64,000 nucleotides of DNA, from assembly GCF_000168295.1 (NCBI RefSeq), contig NZ_AAQJ02000001.1, forward strand, positions 1,017,001 to 1,081,000. Direction: 5' to 3'. This document shows, piece after piece, positions 1 through 7,722 of this stretch (positions are counted from its first letter, which is position 1; each line of letters starts with the position of its first letter). This DNA is from Rickettsiella grylli (GTDB lineage: Bacteria; Pseudomonadota; Gammaproteobacteria; Diplorickettsiales; Diplorickettsiaceae). The position numbers and the translations under genes are program-made. The notes below the pieces were generated by a model. The model searched no databases. It had not been told where the DNA came from and saw nothing but the letters and a program-made list of their open reading frames with translations.

Positions 1-385
1 AAAACCCGGCTTTCGCACAGCCTTGATAATGGATTTCCAAATGAAGTTTTTGGTCGGGAAGTGGATGCGCAAAATTTAATATGGTGTTCATCTGCCCTTG
101 ATAGATTTCATAGTCGCCCAGAAATGGATTATGTTTTCTGAGTCCTTTGGGGAAAGTCACTGACTTTATCCGTAGAGGTGTGCTTTTAAAATGAATTTTA
201 TTGCGGTAAAGATAATATCCAGGTTTAATGGTCCAATGTACCGTTAATGCTTTATTATTTAAACGCTTTACAAAAACGTGGAAAACCTGATCTGCCGGCA
301 ATACGTGAGGCGACGCATAAACAGGAAGCTCGATAAACAACAGTAAACCGAATAATATCTTTAAGCATTTAATAAAATTAAACAA
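1..385 (-). CDS. dsbD: Thiol:disulfide interchange protein DsbD, N-terminal part (cut by window edge)
   Basis: About the first 128 codons of an inner-membrane protein that passes electrons from cytoplasmic thioredoxin to periplasmic disulfide isomerases. The frame opens at a TTG at 385 with AGGA eight bases upstream; a TGA at 428-430 blocks longer starts and there is no in-frame ATG nearby. A hydrophobic signal peptide (LLFGLLLFIELPVYA) is followed by the periplasmic alpha domain: a DQVFHV segment, a GYYLYRNKI strand, and YQGCAKAGF at the window edge. The latter matches the nDsbD region holding the first catalytic cysteine. The second cysteine and the membrane and thioredoxin domains lie outside. 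It is divergent from fis. Identification is from motif recognition in a short fragment but is quite specific. Confidence 0.8.
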   Translation of the reverse strand, partial: MFNFIKCLKILFGLLLFIELPVYASPHVLPADQVFHVFVKRLNNKALTVHWTIKPGYYLYRNKIHFKSTPLRIKSVTFPKGLRKHNPFLGDYEIYQGQMNTILNFAHPLPDQKLHLEIHYQGCAKAGF

Positions 386-573
386 AATGGCTTTCCTAAA
401 TGAATGAAGAGAAGTATAAATACCCCATCACAACGATTAAATACACTTTCCTAAACAATTTTCCTCGCCTATAGTACCAAAAAAACTAAATCACGCTAAA
501 CTATTCAATGAAAAATGAGGTCACCCATTTTGCTGAAAGGTAAAAGAAATTGAAAAAATCCGCTTAAAGACGC

Positions 574-602
574 TTGTCGCAACCTCTTCGCTACTATATT
601 AT
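574..602 (+). promoter_or_regulatory. Probable sigma70 promoter of fis
   Basis: TTGTCG (574-579), a 17-base spacer and TATTAT (597-602). The predicted start near 609 is followed by the G-rich run GGGGG, leaving a leader of about 35 bases before fis. Confidence 0.6.
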
Positions 603-644
603 GGGGGTTCCTCTGACCTAATCAAGTCTCAAAGGATAATCTAT

Positions 645-935
645 ATGCAAAATGCACTCGATCAACTTCCTGTTCTACCTATCCAGGTTGCTAGCGCTGG
701 AACACCTCAACAGCCGCTAAAAACTTACGTTGAACAGGCTTTAGAAAATTACTTTTCACAATTAGATGGTAATTCACCTTCTAATCTTTATGGTCTCGTT
801 TTAGCGGAGGTTGAATCCCCTTTATTAGAAGTCGTATTACGTCAAACACGTGGGAACCAAACCAAAGCCGCTAAATTGCTCGGTATCAGCAGAGGTACTT
901 TACGAAAAAAACTAAAACAATGCGATCTTGCCTAG
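645..935 (+). CDS. fis: DNA-binding protein Fis
   Basis: Nucleoid-associated, DNA-bending regulator that in gammaproteobacteria activates rRNA and tRNA promoters during fast growth. At 96 residues it is close to the usual 98. The C-terminal helix-turn-helix is very well conserved ([20 protein letters not shown], about residues 70-89), and the central helices ([14 protein letters not shown]) match the dimer core. The ATG at 645 has AAAGGA upstream. In many gammaproteobacteria fis follows dusB; here the upstream neighbour is a divergent dsbD, so fis has its own promoter (574-602). The N-terminal ~25 residues are divergent, as is normal for the family. Confidence 0.95.
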   Translation: MQNALDQLPVLPIQVASAGTPQQPLKTYVEQALENYFSQLDGNSPSNLYGLVLAEVESPLLEVVLRQTRGNQTKAAKLLGISRGTLRKKLKQCDLA

Positions 936-1131
936 ACCATAGATCAGTCAATTATTTTTGCTATAAAAAAAAATAACAACAATAAAAAATAATCTCTTTA
1001 AAAACACGCGAATTTAGCTGGATGTTTTTTCCTCCAGGACGGGTAGCTGTTCATTCCAAGAAAATTCAAATTATATTATTTCAATAGGAGCGCTTAAAAA
1101 ATAAAAATTAAACCTTTTTAATTTTTGTCAC

Positions 1132-1161
1132 TTGACAGACTCAGTACTGCTTTAGCACAAT
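1132..1161 (+). promoter_or_regulatory. Probable promoter of tRNA-Met
   Basis: A perfect TTGACA box (1132-1137), an 18-base spacer and CACAAT (1156-1161, four of six to TATAAT). The predicted start is only a few bases before the tRNA at 1174. Confidence 0.5.
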
Positions 1162-1173
1162 AGGCGACCTTGT

Positions 1174-1250
1174 GGCTATGTAGCTCAGTTGGTTAGAGCA
1201 TAGCATTCATAATGCTAGGGTCGGTGGTTCGAGCCCACCCATAGCCACCA
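1174..1250 (+). tRNA. tRNA-Met (CAT), elongator
   Basis: A 77-base cloverleaf with encoded CCA. The acceptor GGCTATG pairs with CATAGCC, the D arm is AGCTCAGTTGGTTAGAGC, the anticodon loop TTCATAA gives CAT, and the T arm contains GGTTCGAGCC. The fully paired first base pair and the lack of three G-C pairs next to the anticodon distinguish it from the initiator tRNA at 28458-28534. Confidence 0.95.
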
Positions 1251-1278
1251 CCATCATGATCTTCATTCAAAGACTTAG

Positions 1279-1396
1279 GGGCCTGTAAACCGTTTTGTGT
1301 AAGGACGTTGTTTTAGGGGAATCTACCCTCTAATTCGATAGCATCGCTTGAAAGCGATAGCTTATGAAGCACTTACATAATTTTATTTACAGGCTC
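1279..1396. repeat. Small MITE-like element with imperfect terminal inverted repeats
   Basis: The left end reads GGGCCTGTAAACCGTTTTGT and the right end, read inward on the other strand, GAGCCTGTAAATAAAATTAT; both continue with GTAAG. They therefore share GCCTGTAAA and TGTAAG blocks at the same spacing. The 118-base element carries no ORF and has an inner hairpin around ATCGCTT/AAGCGAT. The ends resemble those of IS256-type elements as I remember them, but no target duplication is evident. It lies between tRNA-Met and the end of the kinase gene. Confidence 0.5.
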
Positions 1397-1413
1397 AGAG
1401 ATAAATTTATTTT

Positions 1414-2298
1414 TTAAAACGTTGATATTATTTCAGCACACTGTAGAAAAGATTGGCAAATTTCACCCTGATCTTCAAATGACCACCAGGCTGCTAATGC
1501 CGCTTTGCAAAAGGCCCAACCCAACACACGTGACCTATCAAATCCAGAAATCTCTATAAATTGATCTAATCGGCGTTTAATAAGCTTTTCATTCACTTCA
1601 TCTTTCAAACGAGGAAAAGGAATTTCATACTCACGTTCACCTATCACGCCTTTGGGATCAATCGCTAACCAACAATATTTATCTGATAATAAAATATTGC
1701 CGTAATGCAAATCCCCGTGTAGTAATACCGGAGATTCCATCGAGGCTAATAATTCTTGGTTAATCGCATCAGCACGTTCAATCAAAGATTTCGGGAAAGG
1801 GCCTGTTTCACCTTGAAAATAGTGATAAAAACGCTGAAACCCCTGAAACCAATCAGCTAAGCTAGGAAATTGTGTAGTCTCTTGGCAAGGTCTATGTAGT
1901 TTCTGTATGAGTTCTACGCTGGCTACTATTCTTTGTGTTTCATCAAAAATTTCTTCTAGCAAAGTACCAGGTATTAGCCTTTCCAGTAACATAACACCAA
2001 CACCCACTTCTGCATCCAGTAATTTGACAGACCCTCTACCACTAAAGTGCTGAAGAGCCGCTACTTCATTTATAAATTCTTTGCTAGGAACACCACATTT
2101 TAAAATAGCAGAATGCCCATTATCCAAAATCACTTCAGCAACAACATTAAAACTGGCGTTATTAAAACAATCTTTAATGATCAACTGCCATTTTTTGGCA
2201 TACTGAGACAATAAGTGAGGTAAACTGTCTAACCACTCTCTACCTATCGGCCCATAGATACTCAGGATATTTTTGATTAATTCTTTGGGAAGCTGCAT
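1414..2298 (-). CDS. Aminoglycoside/hydroxyurea phosphotransferase family kinase, APH(6)-like
   Basis: A 294-residue protein of the APH(6)/StrB family, which phosphorylates small hydroxylated substrates such as streptomycin using ATP. The catalytic loop is LLHGDLHYGN with catalytic Asp about residue 196. The metal-binding segment LAIDPKGVIGE has Asp about 214. An N-lobe lysine lies in SAILKCGVPSKEF. These are the diagnostic family motifs and the length is normal. The true substrate cannot be read from sequence; many chromosomal members are not proven resistance genes. It stands alone between a MITE-like repeat (1279-1396) and an inverted repeat (2342-2417), suggesting an acquired region. The ATG at 2298 has no clear ribosome binding site. 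Family assignment is firm, function tentative. Confidence 0.8.
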   Translation of the reverse strand: MQLPKELIKNILSIYGPIGREWLDSLPHLLSQYAKKWQLIIKDCFNNASFNVVAEVILDNGHSAILKCGVPSKEFINEVAALQHFSGRGSVKLLDAEVGVGVMLLERLIPGTLLEEIFDETQRIVASVELIQKLHRPCQETTQFPSLADWFQGFQRFYHYFQGETGPFPKSLIERADAINQELLASMESPVLLHGDLHYGNILLSDKYCWLAIDPKGVIGEREYEIPFPRLKDEVNEKLIKRRLDQFIEISGFDRSRVLGWAFCKAALAAWWSFEDQGEICQSFLQCAEIISTF

Positions 2299-2341
2299 TA
2301 TATTATCATAATGGTTTTCTTATTAACCTTTTACTCATTCA

Positions 2342-2417
2342 TGGGTAACCCTCCTGGTCAGTAATTTACCAAAAAACTCTATTTAATGGTTGTGGTATTT
2401 TACGGGAGGGTTACCCA
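2342..2417. repeat. 13-bp perfect inverted repeat, possible insertion remnant
   Basis: TGGGTAACCCTCC at 2342-2354 is repeated in inverted orientation at 2405-2417, enclosing about 50 AT-rich bases with no gene. The arms and the weaker similarity just inside them (TTTACCA against ATACCA) look like transposon ends brought together by internal deletion. A long-loop RNA hairpin is the alternative. Confidence 0.4.
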
Positions 2418-2516
2418 GGTACTCTAGCTTTTTTAAAGTCCTTTCACATTTAATGATCCAACATAGGTAAAATGAATTGCATTTTTGTAAGCTTATAGAT
2501 ATTATTCTCTTCTGTT

Positions 2517-3851
2517 CTATGCAGTATTGAATGACGTGAATGTTGTCACTGAACGAGGGAACAACGTTGTTCTGAATGATCCCTCTATAATATGGATGGC
2601 TTCTTCCTCTTGCCAACGTAATCCTATTTCCTCAGGAGTTCTATAAGGAATTAATGTTTGTATCGATGGTGGAGCTTGCTCTAGTTGAATAGAAATAGGC
2701 ACCTCATTATCGCTTTCGTTAATTGTTATAATTGTTAATTTTTCACTCTCAGCCTTAAAAGCAGAGACATAAAGCGTAGAAGCAAGCTGTGGGCTATTCG
2801 TGGTGAGGCGATAATAACCCTCTTTAATATATCTTGAATAATTACCTAAAACATCATATATTTTGGTTAATTGATAATTGCCTACACCATCTGAAGAAAT
2901 CAACGCTTCATTATTTTTACCTCTAATCATGCCTAACCAAAAAATAAAGGCATTAACGTTTTTAACTGCTAAAAATTTATGAATACAAATAGCGGCTTGC
3001 ATACCTAATTCCATACTGGGATCGAACGATGTGGTCGCACAAGATTCAGTAATCCAAGCAGATTGATAATCCAAGGGTAATTGGCCAAGTGGGTTGGTAT
3101 CGTAACTGACCTTACCTTTAAGGTTGGGTATTGAATAAGCATGACTCGCCAAGATATCAATATTTTTTTTATCTTTCATAAACCAAGAAACTAAATTGAG
3201 CATGATGCTATTGAATCCCCAATGCGCTGATTCTCCTACCATGATTTTTGTCTCTAAATTGCGTTGCTTAAAAATGGGGTTCATCTGTTTTTCGACAAAG
3301 GAAGCCGTATCAGAAGGCAGCCAAAGACAAACGTCCCACGGAGAGATGATGTTTTCTGGCTCATTTTGGGGAGACATGGCAAAAATGGAAAGCCCTGCTT
3401 CTTCATAGGCTTCAATATAATCAGCTAAAAAATTTGCAAATTCTGTATAATAATTTTTAGATAATTTTTTAAAAGCTGTTTTCATATAATAGGGCGGGCT
3501 CCACACACTAGGAACTATTTTAATATTTGGGTTTTGTTTTTTGACATTTTTTAACACCCAAAGCTGGGATCGACGTTCTACTTCATCTTGATCAGGATTA
3601 TCGAAGTAAGGATCATTGGGAGGAATATTTAAATTAGCGTCCATATCGAAATTTCTTTCGCCGGGTTTAGTTGAAAAATTTGGGTGAACTTCTGTTCTCA
3701 CCATAGACAATTGTAGGTCCTGGAATAAAGCTTTCATGATATCATCACGTTTTTCATCTCGAAAAAAAGGTATTTCACGCCCACCAAAGCAACCAAATCC
3801 TTCAATCGTTTGATGTGTTTCTAAGTAATCAATTTTTATAGTTTGTGTCAT
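2517..3851 (-). CDS. Glycoside hydrolase family 30 protein
   Basis: A 444-residue retaining beta-glycosidase of the GH30 type (glucosylceramidase, xylanase and related enzymes). It starts with the family-typical QTIEGFGCFGG strand, continues as a TIM barrel and ends with a beta-sandwich (from about residue 350). The acid/base glutamate is in SPQNEPE (about E164) and the nucleophile in AWITES (about E269). VPSVWSPPYYMK is also characteristic. The ATG at 3851 has GAGG five bases upstream. There is no signal peptide or membrane segment, unusual for an enzyme acting on external polymers or lipids, so a cytosolic role or non-Sec export into a host are alternatives. Substrate is not predictable by eye. 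Confidence 0.85.
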   Translation of the reverse strand: MTQTIKIDYLETHQTIEGFGCFGGREIPFFRDEKRDDIMKALFQDLQLSMVRTEVHPNFSTKPGERNFDMDANLNIPPNDPYFDNPDQDEVERRSQLWVLKNVKKQNPNIKIVPSVWSPPYYMKTAFKKLSKNYYTEFANFLADYIEAYEEAGLSIFAMSPQNEPENIISPWDVCLWLPSDTASFVEKQMNPIFKQRNLETKIMVGESAHWGFNSIMLNLVSWFMKDKKNIDILASHAYSIPNLKGKVSYDTNPLGQLPLDYQSAWITESCATTSFDPSMELGMQAAICIHKFLAVKNVNAFIFWLGMIRGKNNEALISSDGVGNYQLTKIYDVLGNYSRYIKEGYYRLTTNSPQLASTLYVSAFKAESEKLTIITINESDNEVPISIQLEQAPPSIQTLIPYRTPEEIGLRWQEEEAIHIIEGSFRTTLFPRSVTTFTSFNTA

Positions 3852-3995
3852 ATAAACCTCAATTTTTAAAAAAATAATGGTTTATTATACTAATAACAAT
3901 AAAAATAAACGCTTATATTATCTAGTACTTGTTTTACCCGCTTAAGAGTTAAAGTTTTATGTGCTAATCTACTCCTTAAGTGGAAAGACCCCTCA

Positions 3996-4118
3996 ATGTC
4001 GAGGGGCGCGCGGTACGAAGAAGATTTAAAGATTGCTAAGAAGATATTAGCTCGGGGCTATGAGTATGGCGCTATTAAAGATCTTCTAGGGCTTTCTGAT
4101 CAAGATTTATTACACTGA
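3996..4118 (+). pseudogene. Short ORF resembling the C-terminal tail of Rpn-type nuclease/transposase proteins
   Basis: A 40-codon ORF encoding a tail with EEDLKIAKKILARG followed by IKDLLGLSDQDLL. This helix-turn pattern (…A..LL..G.….I...TGLS…) is typical of the extreme C-terminus of Rpn/PD-(D/E)XK recombination-promoting proteins, but nothing of the nuclease domain is present upstream. The ATG lies inside the loop of a perfect hairpin, CCCCTC (3989-3994) with GAGGGG (4001-4006). Most likely a gene remnant; a tiny genuine gene is less likely. The rest of 3852-4207 is AT-rich and shows no other gene. Confidence 0.35.
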
Positions 4119-4207
4119 GAGGATTAATATTTAAAAGATATACGCACGTATCCGTTAGAAATCCCTTCAGAATGACACGAAATAATAGTATAAGTCTTTG
4201 ATTTAAC

Positions 4208-4283
4208 TGGTGGGCCGTGATGGAATCGAACCATCGACCAATAGATTAAAAGTCTACTGCTCTACCAACTGAGCTAACGGCCC
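4208..4283 (-). tRNA. tRNA-Lys (TTT)
   Basis: A 76-base cloverleaf with encoded CCA. The acceptor GGGCCGT pairs with ACGGCCC, the anticodon stem/loop TAGACTTTTAATCTA gives TTT, and the T loop is GGTTCGATTCC. Confidence 0.95.
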
Positions 4284-4296
4284 AAGGAAAGCGGAG

Positions 4297-4325
4297 ATTG
4301 TAGACAATTTACGCAGGAATAGCAA
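4297..4325 (-). promoter_or_regulatory. Probable promoter of tRNA-Lys
   Basis: On the minus strand, TTGCTA (4320-4325), a 17-base spacer and TACAAT (4297-4302), placing the start about six bases before the tRNA. Confidence 0.55.
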
Positions 4326-4372
4326 TCCTAAAAAACAATTTCGTGGTGATTCAAAACATTTTTACCGTTAAT

Positions 4373-5635
4373 TTATAAAATTCCTGAAAGTCCTCCGAAT
4401 AAACCAAAAGAAGAAGTCACTAATAAAATAATTCCAACTAAAATAGCATAAAGCGGTTTTAAAGAAACTTCTTTGGGTAAGGCCCTTAATGCTAATAAGT
4501 AAAGGAATCCTAATACAAAAGGTAATAACAACGCATTCATCACTTCAACGCCGACACTTAAGTGAACTAAATTTACGCGACCGGAAGCCACTAATAGACC
4601 GCCTAAAACTAAAATTAAGGTATAAATACCATAAAACCAAGGTGCGTCTTTAGGACGATGTTCTAAGGAGCGACGAAAACCCATCACCTCACCCAAGCCC
4701 CATGCTGCAGTAAGAGAAACAACGATACTGGCAACTAGCGCTGCACCCGTCATACCAAGCGCAAATAAAACGCGACCCACCGTACAACCTAAACTGGGCG
4801 TAATCGCTTGACTGATTTGTTGAACCGTATTCAATGAGGCTTCTGGATTTATTTTACCGATAGTCGCCGCAGTCGCTATTAATAGGGACGCCATGATCAA
4901 TTGCGTAATGATAGCGCCTATGGCAGTATCCCAACGCGCTATTCGTAAATGACTTGCATTCAGTCCTTTGTCTAACACAGCAGATTGTTGATAGAAAATC
5001 ATCCATGGCATAATAACTGCACCAATATTTCCCGCCAACAAATAGAGATAAGACTTATTCTGCCACGGAATATGGATTAATCCACTCAGGATTTCGCGTC
5101 CTACCGGCCTAGCATCCCAGGCCACCCACAGAAAAATTAATTCAAATAAGCCTAAAAGAATAGCCACTCGTTCGACTGAACGATACGAACCTGTCCAGGC
5201 AACAATCGTCAAAAAGGTAACAACGAGCGATAACGTTTCCCACGCTGGAATATTAAATAATGCGCCGACACCGGCTAAACCACTAAATTCGCTGAGTATA
5301 GCACCGATGCAAGAAACAACTAACGTCGTAACCGATAACCACGCCCACACTTTACCAAAATAATGCTTAATTAATTCACCATGACCCATGCCGGTGGTAA
5401 TCCCTAAACGTACTGTCAATTCCTGGGCAATATAAAGAATAGGCATTAAAAGGAATTGCAACGCCAGTAGTCGATACCCCCAAACAGCGCCACTTTGAGC
5501 GGCTGTAATTAAACTGCCGGCATCCGTATCGGCCAACATCACCACGAAGCCAGGCCCTAATAAACTGAGCCATAATAAACATTTTTTGGGTGTACGATGG
5601 GTTTTTAAAACAGGCGAAAAAGACATGGATTTCAT
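4373..5635 (-). CDS. Nramp-type divalent metal transporter with altered metal-site motifs
   Basis: A 420-residue, roughly eleven-helix inner-membrane protein of the Nramp fold (LGPGFVVML in TM1, ELTVRLGITTGMGHGELI after TM2). Nramps import Mn2+/Fe2+ with protons. The TM1 motif normally reads DPGN but here D-A-G-S (about residues 38-41); the TM6 motif MPHN reads M-P-W-M (about 209-212). The metal-binding Asp and Met are thus kept, while the neighbouring Asn and His are replaced. A near-perfect Fur box and a good promoter lie just upstream, arguing for iron or manganese rather than magnesium, although Nramp-related Mg transporters also have deviating motifs. Two candidate ATGs (5635 and 5626), neither with a strong ribosome site. 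Confidence 0.8.
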   Translation of the reverse strand: MKSMSFSPVLKTHRTPKKCLLWLSLLGPGFVVMLADTDAGSLITAAQSGAVWGYRLLALQFLLMPILYIAQELTVRLGITTGMGHGELIKHYFGKVWAWLSVTTLVVSCIGAILSEFSGLAGVGALFNIPAWETLSLVVTFLTIVAWTGSYRSVERVAILLGLFELIFLWVAWDARPVGREILSGLIHIPWQNKSYLYLLAGNIGAVIMPWMIFYQQSAVLDKGLNASHLRIARWDTAIGAIITQLIMASLLIATAATIGKINPEASLNTVQQISQAITPSLGCTVGRVLFALGMTGAALVASIVVSLTAAWGLGEVMGFRRSLEHRPKDAPWFYGIYTLILVLGGLLVASGRVNLVHLSVGVEVMNALLLPFVLGFLYLLALRALPKEVSLKPLYAILVGIILLVTSSFGLFGGLSGIL

Positions 5636-5656
5636 TTATTTATTATTTAATCTCGC

Positions 5657-5685
5657 ATTTTATCAATACTTTTAGTTTTTATCAA
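5657..5685 (-). promoter_or_regulatory. Probable sigma70 promoter of the Nramp-type gene
   Basis: On the minus strand, TTGATA (5680-5685), a 17-base spacer and TAAAAT (5657-5662). Each box differs from consensus at one position. It lies immediately downstream of the Fur box. Confidence 0.6.
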
Positions 5686-5686
5686 T

Positions 5687-5706
5687 GATAGTGATAATCA
5701 TTATCA
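5687..5706. promoter_or_regulatory. Fur box
   Basis: The 19 bases GATAGTGATAATCATTATC match the classical Fur consensus at all but one position. TGATAAT-C-ATTATCA (5692-5706) is a perfect 7-1-7 palindrome. The site abuts the -35 box of the Nramp-type gene, where bound Fur would block transcription when iron is plentiful. The upstream OPT gene ends at 5747 and reads in the same direction, so the site serves the Nramp gene. Confidence 0.8.
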
Positions 5707-5746
5707 ATAACGAAATGCTTCTTTTTTGTAAGCTATTTGGAAGAAA

Positions 5747-7717
5747 TTATTTTTTCGTTTGAACAGCCCAATAGAAACACGCTGCCAAAACCAGGAGGCT
5801 TAGAAAACCTAATCCGTTTGTAAGTATTCCTGAACTTGCAGGAAAAATAGCAAATAAATGGGTATTTCCAGTGATTGATAAAGGAATAGCTAACAGTACA
5901 TCCATTAATGCTGCACCTGCAACTAATCCGCAACTTAACAAAGTGGCATTTTGATGCTGAACATTGAGATGGGATATCGTATCATTCGACTGCTTTTTTT
6001 GTAAATGCAATTTAATAGCGTAGGCCAATAAACTTCCGATAAATAAGGACGTGGAAGAACTTAAGGGTAAATAAATTCCCATACCGACACCTAACAAAGA
6101 GATACCCATTTTAGTCAGTGCATTCACAAGAATTAATATCAGCATAATAACCGCACCTATACCTAACATATTCCAAGGCAGATCATGATTAAATACGCCT
6201 TTTGTTAAGCCAGCCATCATAGCGGCAGGTGGCGCCGATAAGCTTTGTTGGAGATCCATACCGGCATGCGGCAATACATTAGCAAGTCCATACACATTAA
6301 AAAGTAATTGCATCACCACTGGAATAACTAACGCCGCTATGAGCACACCCAGTATTAGCATGACTTGTTGCTGCCATGGCGCTGCACCAATCAGATGCCC
6401 TACTTTCAGATCTTGAATATTATCATTCGCAATACAAGCAGCACCGGCGACCACTGCACCGATAATGATGGTCATGGCGGCCGCATCGAGTAATTGTGAA
6501 CTTAACAATACATGTCCTTTAAAAAACAAGCATGCACGTAATATTAATGCGATAAATAATAAACCTGAAATAACGATGGCCGATCCTGGACTGGCGGTAA
6601 CCCCTACCAAACCGGAAAAATAACCACATAGTGCTGCAAACACAAAACCTATCACTAACACATACAACACTGCACCAATAATAAATAATTGCGGCAATGC
6701 AAACATTAAACTGTGAATAGGTAATAAATAATCGAATAAAAAATAAATACTCACAATAACTAAGCTCAAACCCGCAAGTAAATAATTTAAGGGGATGTCT
6801 TGTTCGGTAGGAGATAGTGAGGTTTTTAGCGGCTGGAATAAACCTTGTAGTGATAAGCGCAAGCTAAGATAAAAAGGACGTAATAAATTTAATAACGTCC
6901 ATAATCCCGCCGCTAACATGGCACCTAAACCAATATAATGAATATCGCTCGCGTAAATCGTTAGGCTTTTTGCTAACATAAAAGTGTTGCCCACCGGAAC
7001 AAAATAACTCAATAAAGGTACACTTATCCCCCAAGCAATAAACGCACCTAACAACAAACTAAGACCAACATTCCAACCAATCAAATAACCCACGCCAATT
7101 AAAGCGGGTGCAAAACCTAAACCAAAACCGATAATTGTGGATTGCCCGAATACCATCCATTTTTCAGTGGCTACCACAATCATTTTTAAACCGGTTTGCG
7201 CGAATTCCAAACCCGCTCCCAAACTGGTACCCACTAGCATTTTATTAATATGGAAGCTTTGTTTTTGACTTAATTTTAAGACTTCAGATATGGCGCGCGC
7301 TTCTGGGAAATAAAGTTGTGGTGTATTGATTAAAATTTTACGTAACGGAATCGAAAACAAAATACCTAATAACCCACCTAAACTCGCAATGGCTAAATTA
7401 GCGAAATAAGGAAAATAACTCCAATAACCAATGATAACCAATGCTGGAATAATAAATACGATACCTCCTGCAACCGCTTCTCCAGCTGAAGCGGCGGTCT
7501 GAATCAGATTCGCTTCAAAAATACTTCCATTGTGGAACAAACGAAGTATTGCCATCGCCAATATGGCTGCAGGTATAGATGCTGAAGGTAAAATTCCAAC
7601 TTTTAACGCTAAATAAGTACTCGAGGCAGCCAACAATATCGCTAAAAAAATACCTAAGACTATCACTCTTAAGGTAATAACTCCGGATGGCTGTTTGTTG
7701 TCAGCATGCATAAGCAT
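5747..7717 (-). CDS. OPT family oligopeptide transporter
   Basis: A 656-residue, very hydrophobic inner-membrane transporter of the OPT family, whose bacterial members take up peptides or metal-chelate-like compounds by proton symport. Some fifteen membrane segments are visible. Family hallmarks are the N-terminal SSTYLALKVGILPSASIPAA segment, the PQLYFPEARAISEVLK loop and GYFSGLVGVTASPGSAIVI. Length is usual. The gene ends 112 bases before the Nramp-type gene and five bases after the serS stop codon, so it may be co-transcribed with serS. Intracellular gammaproteobacteria often keep such peptide importers because they feed on host amino acids. The exact substrate is unknown. Confidence 0.88.
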   Translation of the reverse strand: MLMHADNKQPSGVITLRVIVLGIFLAILLAASSTYLALKVGILPSASIPAAILAMAILRLFHNGSIFEANLIQTAASAGEAVAGGIVFIIPALVIIGYWSYFPYFANLAIASLGGLLGILFSIPLRKILINTPQLYFPEARAISEVLKLSQKQSFHINKMLVGTSLGAGLEFAQTGLKMIVVATEKWMVFGQSTIIGFGLGFAPALIGVGYLIGWNVGLSLLLGAFIAWGISVPLLSYFVPVGNTFMLAKSLTIYASDIHYIGLGAMLAAGLWTLLNLLRPFYLSLRLSLQGLFQPLKTSLSPTEQDIPLNYLLAGLSLVIVSIYFLFDYLLPIHSLMFALPQLFIIGAVLYVLVIGFVFAALCGYFSGLVGVTASPGSAIVISGLLFIALILRACLFFKGHVLLSSQLLDAAAMTIIIGAVVAGAACIANDNIQDLKVGHLIGAAPWQQQVMLILGVLIAALVIPVVMQLLFNVYGLANVLPHAGMDLQQSLSAPPAAMMAGLTKGVFNHDLPWNMLGIGAVIMLILILVNALTKMGISLLGVGMGIYLPLSSSTSLFIGSLLAYAIKLHLQKKQSNDTISHLNVQHQNATLLSCGLVAGAALMDVLLAIPLSITGNTHLFAIFPASSGILTNGLGFLSLLVLAACFYWAVQTKK

Positions 7718-7722
7718 TCAAT

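Noticed and set aside
2383..2616. 77-codon minus-strand ORF overlapping the end of the GH30 gene
   Set aside because: Different frame from GH30, spans the inverted-repeat scar, no homologous look or ribosome site.
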